NCBI GenBank assembly: GCA_012719415.1
Contig: JAAYAK010000121.1
Location: 1 to 36,091 of the forward strand
Origin: Syntrophorhabdus sp.
GTDB taxonomy: Bacteria > Desulfobacterota > Syntrophorhabdia > Syntrophorhabdales > Syntrophorhabdaceae
Length of the DNA stretch: 36,091 nucleotides
Direction of reading: 5' to 3'
Positions 1-6,323 of this stretch are shown one piece after another; within the stretch, counting starts at the first letter, position 1; every line of letters starts with the position of its first letter. Below the pieces are notes generated by a model. That model was given only the letters and a program-made list of their open reading frames with translations. It ran no database searches and was not told the origin of the DNA. A program made the position numbers and the translations under genes.

Positions 1-137
1 CCCCACCGCCTGCCCGGGCAATAGTGGCCGTAAGGCGCACCACGATACATGCCTCTTCTCATGGGCTGCCCCACCGAGACAGCGGGCAGCGTCAACACCA
101 CAAAAAGAAAAACAATAAAACACATGATGCGCTTCAC
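1..137 (-). CDS. Small secreted Gly/Tyr/Arg-rich protein, 3' end outside the window
   Basis: The first 45 codons of a gene that runs off the left edge. I chose the GTG at 135-137 because GGGGAG lies 8 bases upstream. It gives a typical signal peptide: VKRI, then a hydrophobic core rich in F, V and L, ending near SVGQ. The mature part starts MRRGMYRGAPYGHYC, with closely spaced R, G, Y, H and C. This resembles the Gly/Tyr-rich tail of the ZraP-like protein just upstream, so it may be a second periplasmic metal-binding or stress protein in the same operon. The gap from the ZraP-like stop codon is about 65 bases. Too little is present to assign a family. Confidence 0.55.
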   Translation of the reverse strand, partial: MKRIMCFIVFLFVVLTLPAVSVGQPMRRGMYRGAPYGHYCPGRRW

Positions 138-201
138 AGTTCAAACTCCCCGGGGAGCACGGCCACGGTTGTGTTCCGCGGTCCTGCTCCCCGCCTGTCC
201 T

Positions 202-645
202 TTACCACGTGCGGCAGTAACCACCGCCGAAGCCGGGTCCGTAACCACCTCTCAAGCCGGTCTTGAAGCCGGGTCCGTAACCACCGCGGCCCATCATCCA
301 GCCGCCGTGACCCCGACCGTAGCCGGGACCGTAACCCCTGTCAGAGAGGCCCTTCGCCCGAGCCGTGCTCTGGATCTTCGTCCTCAGATCGACCATCTCT
401 TTCTGAAGGGTCGCTATGCGGTTCCAGTCCGGATTCTCCTTTGCGTACTCTGTCTGGATCTCAGCCCTTTTTGCAATCAGTTCGTCCCTTAACGGAAGGG
501 TCTCCTTCTGAAAGCTTCTCAGGGCATTGACGTCAACCTTGGTGCCGTACGCCGGACCGGGAGCCGCTCCCCACGCCGTACACACCATACCTCCAAGGGA
601 GAATCCCACCGCCACAACCAATGCTGCTACCAGTACCTTCTTCAT
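202..645 (-). CDS. ZraP/Spy-like periplasmic metal- or stress-responsive protein
   Basis: Predicted periplasmic protein of 147 residues with an N-terminal signal peptide (MKKVLVAALVVAVGFSLGG, cleaved near AWGA). A helical middle part (DVNALRSFQKETLPLRDELI and following, with repeated charged heptads) matches the zinc-resistance-associated / CpxP-Spy type of helical hairpin. The last 45 residues are a Gly-Tyr-rich tail with repeated GYGPG motifs plus His, Met and Cys residues that could bind metal. The start is set by AAGGAGG six bases upstream; a 17-codon upstream extension has no ribosome site. The gene follows a sensor kinase and response regulator on the same strand, the usual arrangement for CpxRA-CpxP or ZraSR-ZraP systems, where this protein is both target and feedback modulator. 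The function is inferred from family and context. Confidence 0.75.
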   Translation of the reverse strand: MKKVLVAALVVAVGFSLGGMVCTAWGAAPGPAYGTKVDVNALRSFQKETLPLRDELIAKRAEIQTEYAKENPDWNRIATLQKEMVDLRTKIQSTARAKGLSDRGYGPGYGRGHGGWMMGRGGYGPGFKTGLRGGYGPGFGGGYCRTW

Positions 646-681
646 CTGAAACCTCCTTGTGTGTGTGAATTTCATGTACAC

Positions 682-725
682 AGTATAAGGAAGCACTGTG
701 AAGAGGTAACGAAGAGATCATGAAG
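682..725 (-). promoter_or_regulatory. Candidate activator-dependent promoter of the ZraP-like gene
   Basis: Reading the minus strand, three head-to-tail 11-base units start with CTTC (715-725, 704-714, 693-703), followed after five bases by TATACT (682-687) as a -10 element and no good -35 box. Direct repeats with an 11-base period just upstream of a -10 are the layout PhoB/OmpR-family regulators use, and such a regulator is encoded two genes upstream. An overlapping inverted repeat CACAGT-N10-ACTGTG (679-700) is an alternative operator. The first repeat overlaps the kinase stop codon. Confidence 0.4.
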
Positions 726-2085
726 AATTGTGAACGACCTCAGGGGGGAAAAGGATCGTAAAGGATGAGCCTTCTCCCGGCATGCTCTTCACCGTTATGC
801 TCGCGCCGTGGGCTTCCACCAGCTCCTTCACTATCGTAAGGCCGATCCCGAGACCTCCTCCGGGACCGTGATAGAACCTTTCAAAGATCAAAGGAACGTC
901 CTCCTGTCTGATCCCGCTGCCCGTGTCTGTGACGATGATCTCCAGGCCGCCTCCCGCCGGTCCCACCCGGATCGAAACGCTCCCACCGGCGGGAGTGGCC
1001 CTGAGGGCGTTGGCCAGGAGGTTCAGGATCACCTGGCTCAATCGTTCGGGGTCGGCGTTAAGGCTCATACCCTCGGGGCACATAAGGCCCATCGTCACTC
1101 CCCTCTCCTGAGACTGTGTCCTGAACCTTTCCACGATGTTCTGAAGGAAGGGCCCGAGGTCCATCCATTGACGCTTCAGCGAGAGCAGGCTCGCCTCTGC
1201 CCTGCCCAGTTCCTCGATGGCGTCGACCATGTTCCTGAGTCTCCCCGTTTCCTCGTAGAGCGATTGGAAACGAGCGGGATCGCTGGGTATCAAACCATCT
1301 ATCAGGCCCTCCAATTCTCCCCGCATGACGCTGAGAGGGGTTCTCAGTTCGTGCGCGACGTCGCTTATCAGTTTTCTCCTCAACATCTCCTGGGTCTCAA
1401 GTGCCTTCGCCATGTAGTTGAATCTCTCCGCCAGTTCTCCAACCTCGTCATGCCTCGATACGACAACGCGCCTCTTCAGGTCGCCCCGGCTGATGGCGGA
1501 TGCCGCCACCGCCAACTCCTTCACAGGACCCGTAAGACGGCGGGAGAAAAAGACGCTCATAAGTACGGCGATACCACCGATGATAGCGATCGAGAATACC
1601 AGGAACCAGTTGGACCTCTGGAGAAATACGCCTTCTCTCACGGGACGCAGTTGCCTGATCTCCAGGGTCCCTATCTGCTTTCCGGCGAGGAACAGGGGAT
1701 AGGGCACGAACGCGCCGGCCCCGCCGGGCACATTGAACTGCGCGAGGGCCTTCAATCTCCTCTTGACAAGGGGAGAAGCGCTCTCGATGGCATTGTTCGT
1801 GTCGATAACGAGCTTTCCGTCCTCATCGGTAAGCCTCATCTCGAAACCGGACATCAAGGCCCGTATGGCCTCCTCAGCCTGGACATCGGTCTTCCATCCA
1901 CCGCTGCGTTCGTATGAACCTTCCAGATCAGCCTGTATCAGGTAGACCCTGTCCTCAGCCTCCCCTTCCAGGTAGGCCTTGAAATCCTCGATCACAAAAT
2001 GCCGGAACAGAACGGTGCTTGCCAGGGAGATGGCAACGACTGCGAGAAGGAGGAGAAGGAACTTGAGGTGAAGACTCCTAAGCAT
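718..2085 (-). CDS. Membrane sensor histidine kinase (HAMP, HisKA, HATPase_c)
   Basis: A 455-residue two-component sensor kinase. TM1 lies at about residues 8-28, a periplasmic sensor domain at 29-155, TM2 at about 159-180 and HAMP at 181-232. The dimerisation helix contains the phospho-acceptor His245 in SDVAHELRTPLS. The ATP-binding domain shows the N box (LNLLANALRA, near 355), the G1 box DTGSGI and the G2 box GLGIGLTIVKEL. The ATG at 2083-2085 was chosen over a 43-codon longer frame because it overlaps the regulator gene by eight bases and begins directly at TM1. It should autophosphorylate on His245 and pass phosphate to the regulator encoded just upstream. The ZraP-like gene downstream suggests that the signal is metal or envelope stress, which is inference. 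Confidence 0.92.
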   Translation of the reverse strand: MLRSLHLKFLLLLLAVVAISLASTVLFRHFVIEDFKAYLEGEAEDRVYLIQADLEGSYERSGGWKTDVQAEEAIRALMSGFEMRLTDEDGKLVIDTNNAIESASPLVKRRLKALAQFNVPGGAGAFVPYPLFLAGKQIGTLEIRQLRPVREGVFLQRSNWFLVFSIAIIGGIAVLMSVFFSRRLTGPVKELAVAASAISRGDLKRRVVVSRHDEVGELAERFNYMAKALETQEMLRRKLISDVAHELRTPLSVMRGELEGLIDGLIPSDPARFQSLYEETGRLRNMVDAIEELGRAEASLLSLKRQWMDLGPFLQNIVERFRTQSQERGVTMGLMCPEGMSLNADPERLSQVILNLLANALRATPAGGSVSIRVGPAGGGLEIIVTDTGSGIRQEDVPLIFERFYHGPGGGLGIGLTIVKELVEAHGASITVKSMPGEGSSFTILFPPEVVHNSS

Positions 2086-2779
2086 CTCTTTTTCCCGTGA
2101 ACCGGTAGCCGACACCATAGACCGTATGGATGAAGACAGGATTCTGCGAATCGTCTTCGAGCTTCCTGCGGATGTTCTTGATATGGGCGTCGACGCTCCT
2201 CTCGTAACCTTCAAACTGGTAACCGAGCGCCTTCTCCACCAATTCGCTCCTCGTAAAGACCCTGTCCGGGGACCCGGCGAGGGTGAAGAGCAGCTTGAAC
2301 TCCGTCGATGTGAGCCGCACGGGATTCCCCTTCAGCGTAGCCATGTAGGTCTGGCCGTCGAGAAGGAGCGACCCGTTGTTGAAGCTTATCGGCTCGGACC
2401 CGGAAAGGTCCCCTTTCTGAAACCTTTTCAGGACGGCCTTCACCCTGAACACAAGCTCTCTGGGGCTGAAAGGCTTTACCACGTAGTCATCGGCACCAAG
2501 AGCAAAACCCGCGACCCTCTCCTCCTCGGAAGACTTGGCCGTAAGCATGATCACGGGTACATCCGCTATCTCCTTCAGCTGAAGACAGAGTTCCTCTCCG
2601 CTCATGTCGGGCAGCATCAGGTCCAGAATTATGAGGAGGGGCCTCTCTTTCTTCGCCTCCTCCAGCGCGTCCTTCCCCAATCCTGCGTGCACTGTGCGGA
2701 ATCCGGCTCCTTCCAGGTAGACCTTGACTATATGCGCTATCTTTTGGTCGTCTTCAACAATGAGAATGGGATAAAGCAT
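2078..2779 (-). CDS. OmpR/PhoB-family response regulator
   Basis: A receiver domain fused to a winged-helix DNA-binding domain, 233 residues from the ATG at 2779. Numbered from a GTG one codon earlier, the receiver has the acidic pair D11/D12, phospho-acceptor Asp54 (in LIILDLMLPD), Thr81 and Lys103 (VVKPFSP). The C-terminal half has the OmpR signature TSTEFKLL, then the recognition-helix and wing pattern ending HTVYGVGYRF. It is the first gene of the operon with the kinase and the ZraP-like protein. Neither candidate start has a clear ribosome-binding site; a TATGAT at 2794-2799 would put the transcript start only about eight bases upstream, so a leaderless message is possible. It probably activates its own operon and the ZraP-like gene. 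Confidence 0.93.
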   Translation of the reverse strand: MLYPILIVEDDQKIAHIVKVYLEGAGFRTVHAGLGKDALEEAKKERPLLIILDLMLPDMSGEELCLQLKEIADVPVIMLTAKSSEEERVAGFALGADDYVVKPFSPRELVFRVKAVLKRFQKGDLSGSEPISFNNGSLLLDGQTYMATLKGNPVRLTSTEFKLLFTLAGSPDRVFTRSELVEKALGYQFEGYERSVDAHIKNIRRKLEDDSQNPVFIHTVYGVGYRFTGKRDA

Positions 2780-2793
2780 CACATCAAATGTAC

Positions 2794-2813
2794 ATCATAA
2801 TGTGCTTTGCACA
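2794..2813 (-). promoter_or_regulatory. Possible -10 element and palindrome upstream of the response regulator
   Basis: On the minus strand TATGAT (2794-2799) could be a -10 box for the two-component operon; no convincing -35 lies 17 bases upstream. Next to it is the perfect palindrome TGTGC-TTT-GCACA (2801-2813), which could be an operator. It lies between the divergently transcribed regulator and serine hydrolase genes. Weak evidence. Confidence 0.28.
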
Positions 2814-2874
2814 CAATAGGGCTCTATCCCTCGGCAGCAAACATCCGAACCTCACATCGTGCGGTCACATGTGA

Positions 2875-2903
2875 TTGACATGAAAGACCAATCTTCTTAT
2901 ACT
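2875..2903 (+). promoter_or_regulatory. Sigma-70 promoter of the serine hydrolase gene
   Basis: TTGACA (2875-2880), a 17-base spacer, then TATACT (2898-2903): a near-consensus housekeeping promoter. Transcription would start near 2910, about 45 bases before the ATG at 2955. It also supports that start over an upstream in-frame ATG inside the promoter region. Confidence 0.75.
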
Positions 2904-2954
2904 CCTTTCCATAAGGAAGCTTCGTTTCGCCACGACAGAAAAGGGAGGGTGTTA

Positions 2955-4982
2955 ATGTCAAGGATCAGACTTGTCGTCGCAGTCTGTCTCTGCTTCGTGC
3001 TCGTGACCTCACTTGCATCAGGCAAAACAGCAAAAGAAGGGCCTGATCTCTACAAAAGCGCTATTGCAACGGCCCGCAGCGAGATCTGGCAGGCCATAAA
3101 CAACGGTCAGTGCGGGAGCGCCACCGCTGCCATAACGGTCAACGGCAAGGTCGTTTACGCCGAAGGCTTCGGCATGGCGAACAGGGAAAAGAGCGTCCCC
3201 GTCGACAGGAACACGCTGTTCAACATCGGCTCCATCAGCAAGATGTACGTGGCTGCCGCGATCATGCTGCTCGTCGAGGACGGCAAGGTCTCCCTAGACA
3301 AACCGGTCAGGCTCTATCTCCCGGAATTCAAGATGGCCGACGACAGGTACAAGACGATCACCGTAAGGATGCTGTTGAACCACACGTCCGGCATGCCGGG
3401 GACCCAGAACGCGAATTCCTTCTGCTTCAAGTACGATGACAATCTGAAGCAGGAAACGATGAACACCCTGGCCCGCGCCCATCTCAAGCATGACCCGGGT
3501 GCGATGGCAGCGTACTGCAATGACGGGTTCACATTGGCGGAGATGATAGTGGAACGGGTAAGCGGCCGGAGATACACGGACTTCCTCAATGATAGGATCT
3601 TCAAGCCGCTGGGTCTCAAGAACACCGGCATGGGCCTGGGGGAGATCAAGGACAAGCCCGTGGCTTTATATTATGAACCTGAGACCGGAAAAGCTCATCC
3701 CCTCGAAACGATCTCGATCCTGGGTGCCGGAGGTTTGTCGTCAACTGCCGAAGAGCTTTGCCTTTTCACGGATTCCTTGCTGGCGAAGGATAAGCTCTTG
3801 AAGAGATCATCTCTCGCGGAGATGAGATCCGCGCAGCCTTCGGCCCTCGCACCCGCGCTGAGGAATCCCTCATTTTCATATGGGCTTGGCTGGGACCTGA
3901 TAGGCCTTCCTCGCTATGACGCGAAAGGGATCCAGGTACTGGGCAAGAGCGGAGGCACCGCCAACTATTCTTCGATGGTCTACACCGTTCCCGACAAGAG
4001 AATATCCGTTGCGGTCATTGCTTCAGGAGCCGAAAGCGGCGCAATGATGATCGCGCTCAATATACTGGATGCGGTGCTGGTCGGGAAGAAGCTCATTCCG
4101 AACAAAGAGAAGACCGTATCGATACCGCCGGAACCGCAAAAACTGCCGCAGGGTCACGCCTCCCATGGCGGCTATTACGCAGATGACACCAAATTGGGCC
4201 GGATCGTTTTCGATGAGGACAAGGACACCGCCATTTTGTATCTTTACAAAGAACAGGAGAAAACGCCGGCAGTCGCTTTCATATATAGTAATGGTTATTA
4301 CCACGGCATAAAAGGCGACACGTACTACTTTCAGCGCGCGGGTGGGGAAGACTATCTGGCAGCCTCCATTTCCGCATTCGGGATCGACAGGATCGTTATG
4401 CAGAAAGTGAAACCGGTGGAGAACCCGCAACGTCTCAAGATCGACATGGATGGCAAGGTCTGGCTGAGGCGCAATGTCTCTCCCTTTGAGTCGATCCCGG
4501 TGACGCGATCCCATTTTGTGAGATCATCGCTCTACAACGATCTGCCGGGTTACGTGTTCTTTAGCGGCCTCAAAAGGATCGGCTCTCCCGATTTCGCGGG
4601 CATGTCCTTTGACTCTGTCCGTGACCAAACGGAACTTGCCCTTTTCGAGAAGGATGGGGCCGCGTGGGCCTGGGTCTCCGACATGCTGTACAGCCCGAAG
4701 GAAACAGCCATCGCGCTGAGAACCGGCGAGAATTCCGTGAGGATAGGAAACGATGGATACAGTGAGTGGCTGGCAGCCAACGAAAATGCCGTCCTGAGTT
4801 TCACCAGATCCCAACGGGGAAGGATCGTCGTATTCTCCCCCGACGGCACCCCGACCTACGACAGCGCGCGCGATACGGGGGAAGCGTATGCAGCCAAGGG
4901 CAGTTATATTGAATGTGCGGGTCTTGCGGACGATGCCTTCACGATCAAGGCCAGGCCCGCTGCCGCAAGCGAGAAGAAGTAG
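2955..4982 (+). CDS. Exported serine hydrolase, class C beta-lactamase / penicillin-binding family
   Basis: A 675-residue exported protein. The signal peptide covers about residues 1-23. A class C beta-lactamase-type catalytic domain spans about 38-395. All three catalytic motifs are visible: SxxK as Ser93-Ile-Ser-Lys96 (NIGSISK), YxN as Tyr186-Cys-Asn188, and KSG at 330-332 in LGKSGGTANYSS. About 280 further residues form a beta-rich C-terminal region, of the kind that follows the catalytic domain in some EstB/D-aminopeptidase-like and esterase-like members. The substrate (peptidoglycan peptide, D-amino-acid peptide or ester) cannot be told from sequence. The start is supported by GGAGGG five to ten bases upstream and by the promoter. 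It is monocistronic and converges on the ankyrin gene. Confidence 0.85.
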   Translation: MSRIRLVVAVCLCFVLVTSLASGKTAKEGPDLYKSAIATARSEIWQAINNGQCGSATAAITVNGKVVYAEGFGMANREKSVPVDRNTLFNIGSISKMYVAAAIMLLVEDGKVSLDKPVRLYLPEFKMADDRYKTITVRMLLNHTSGMPGTQNANSFCFKYDDNLKQETMNTLARAHLKHDPGAMAAYCNDGFTLAEMIVERVSGRRYTDFLNDRIFKPLGLKNTGMGLGEIKDKPVALYYEPETGKAHPLETISILGAGGLSSTAEELCLFTDSLLAKDKLLKRSSLAEMRSAQPSALAPALRNPSFSYGLGWDLIGLPRYDAKGIQVLGKSGGTANYSSMVYTVPDKRISVAVIASGAESGAMMIALNILDAVLVGKKLIPNKEKTVSIPPEPQKLPQGHASHGGYYADDTKLGRIVFDEDKDTAILYLYKEQEKTPAVAFIYSNGYYHGIKGDTYYFQRAGGEDYLAASISAFGIDRIVMQKVKPVENPQRLKIDMDGKVWLRRNVSPFESIPVTRSHFVRSSLYNDLPGYVFFSGLKRIGSPDFAGMSFDSVRDQTELALFEKDGAAWAWVSDMLYSPKETAIALRTGENSVRIGNDGYSEWLAANENAVLSFTRSQRGRIVVFSPDGTPTYDSARDTGEAYAAKGSYIECAGLADDAFTIKARPAAASEKK

Positions 4983-5044
4983 AAGGACTTCAAGCGATCG
5001 CGGGCCCGGGTACGGGCGGCGGGAAACCTCCCGGAAGGCAGTGT

Positions 5045-5560
5045 TCACACCGTCTTCCTTTTCGTGGAGTACTTCTCCAGGTACTTATCCACGTCGAGCT
5101 CGGGGTGGTATTCCCTGAAGGACTCGATGATCGCCTCGACCTCTCCTTCCTTTTCCTCTATGTATTTGCCCGGCAGGTATTCCCTCGGCGCCAGTTCGTC
5201 CAGCGGGGTCTTGTCCAGTACGTCCCTGGCATTCACGTCCGCCCCCGCTTTCAGGAGGACTTCGATGATGTCGACGCGGCGGGCGCGGCAGGCGCGGTGC
5301 AGGGGAGTCGTCTCGTTGCCGGTGTTATCCCCGTTCACGTCAGCGCCCGCGTCGAGGAGGAGCTTGACTATCTCCACCTTGCGTCCCTCACAGGCCCAGT
5401 GGAGGGGTGTCTTGCCGCAATTGTCCCTCCCGTCTATCTCAAGCACTCCCTTCTCAAGGATCTCGCGGACGCGGTCGGCGTCACCCGTCTCCACGGGCCC
5501 GTGGAGACGGGTACGGTCCATGTAGCTTAAGCCTTCCAAAAAATCTTCATTCAACTCCAT
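5045..5560 (-). CDS. Ankyrin-repeat protein
   Basis: A 171-residue soluble protein with no signal peptide. At least two full ankyrin repeats are clear: one with KTPLHWACEGRKVEIVKLLL then DAGADVN, the next with TPLHRACRARRVDIIEVLL then KAGADVNARD. They are flanked by a degenerate N-terminal repeat (GDADRVREILEKG) and a capping repeat (KTPLDELA). The C-terminal 45 residues are charged and predicted helical. GAGGAGG lies 13 bases before the ATG, a slightly long spacing. Such proteins usually mediate protein-protein contacts; no partner is evident. It is transcribed towards the serine hydrolase gene with 62 bases between the stop codons. Confidence 0.85.
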   Translation of the reverse strand: MELNEDFLEGLSYMDRTRLHGPVETGDADRVREILEKGVLEIDGRDNCGKTPLHWACEGRKVEIVKLLLDAGADVNGDNTGNETTPLHRACRARRVDIIEVLLKAGADVNARDVLDKTPLDELAPREYLPGKYIEEKEGEVEAIIESFREYHPELDVDKYLEKYSTKRKTV

Positions 5561-5858
5561 GACACGTATAGAACCTCCTCAAAATGATCCTGTGCGGGCC
5601 GGTACTGACATGCCTTCATTCACGAGCGCCACGCGCGTCTTCCGTGAGGGCGTCAGCCTGCACGCTGTTTTGGACCAAGTTGGTACTTATGGAAGACTTT
5701 ATATCAAACTTGACAGGAGAAGCAAGACGGAGCTGATTGAAAGCGGAAGGTCGAAACGCGCGATCGGCAATCAGCGAGGCCGATAACCCGCGAAAGATTG
5801 CGGGCTTCGATCCTGGTGATGAGAGACGCCGCGTAACGGACCTGAAGCCCTCCTCTCC

Positions 5859-5898
5859 CGTGGAAAGCCAGAGAGGTTCCTAATACCACGTTTTTTTT
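5859..5898 (+). terminator. Rho-independent terminator-like hairpin with T8
   Basis: CGTGG (5859-5863) pairs with CCACG (5886-5890), with an inner AGCC/GGTT pairing, and is followed by eight T's (5891-5898). No plus-strand gene lies upstream within 870 bases, so it would end either readthrough from the hydrolase region or an unannotated small RNA. Confidence 0.4.
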
Positions 5899-5925
5899 GA
5901 CACCTCTCTGACAAAAATGTAACAT
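5897..5925 (+). promoter_or_regulatory. Sigma-70 promoter for the autotransporter region
   Basis: TTGACA (5897-5902), 17 bases, then TAACAT (5920-5925). Transcription would begin near 5932, giving a leader of about 210 bases before the first ORF with a ribosome site (6142) and about 390 before the autotransporter. The leader contains the TTGTCATG/CATGACAA inverted repeat. Confidence 0.5.
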
Positions 5926-6141
5926 GTCTGCAGGTCTTTTCCGCATCGTTGCCAGAGCATAAGAAAACAGCCATTCACCGCTTCATGGGAAGACATGGGT
6001 TTCCCGAACAGGCGTGGCCTCACGGGATTGTCATGTATGACCGCGTCATTACGGCCGCATGACAAACCTGTTGAGGTCCGGGCTCCCGGTTGTCCCAGGG
6101 GGCTCGCAGGCCTCAGGTGCCGTGCTCTTCAAGGAGGTGCA

Positions 6142-6306
6142 ATGGCTTGGATTATGCCATCGCGACATGCAGGTTTTGTTCTGTGCGTCTTCCTGTCCGC
6201 CCTTCTGCCCATAACTGCCATGGCGGCAGATTATGTGGTCCCCGGAGAGCCGGCTTTCAGCAACGGTAATTTCCCGCTCAACGCGGGCGACACCCTATCA
6301 ACCTGA
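6142..6306 (+). pseudogene. Short export-signal ORF, probable stub of an autotransporter gene
   Basis: A 54-codon ORF with a strong ribosome site (AAGGAGGT just before the ATG). It encodes a clear signal peptide (FVLCVFLSALLPITAMAA) followed by DYVVPGEPAFSNGNFPLNAG, the kind of short beta-helix start seen in autotransporter passengers, and then stops. In the +1-shifted frame the reading continues INLTSRRTVMELSG into the autotransporter gene, so one frameshift would fuse the two. It is either the remnant of a decayed 5' end or the leftover of a second autotransporter. A short functional leader peptide cannot be excluded. Confidence 0.45.
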
Positions 6307-6323
6307 CGTCGAGGAGGACGGTC

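Larger units (their letters stand above)
5561..6141. other. Non-coding interval with hairpins, terminator and promoter
   Basis: I find no convincing gene in these 580 bases. The interval holds two adjacent hairpins on the plus strand (ATCGGC-N10-GCCGAT at 5763-5784 and CCCGC-N8-GCGGG at 5787-5804), a terminator-like hairpin with eight T's (5859-5898), a promoter overlapping that T run (5897-5925), and a long inverted repeat TTGTCATG-N22-CATGACAA (6028-6065) in the leader of the following genes. A small RNA ending at the T run is possible, but no good promoter for it was found. Confidence 0.5.

Noticed and set aside
808-1917. A 369-codon plus-strand open frame opposite the histidine kinase
   Set aside because: The minus-strand kinase has complete conserved boxes; the antisense frame has no recognisable domain or ribosome site.
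5710-5738. TTGACA at 5710-5715 as a promoter for a small RNA
   Set aside because: No acceptable -10 element lies 16-18 bases downstream.
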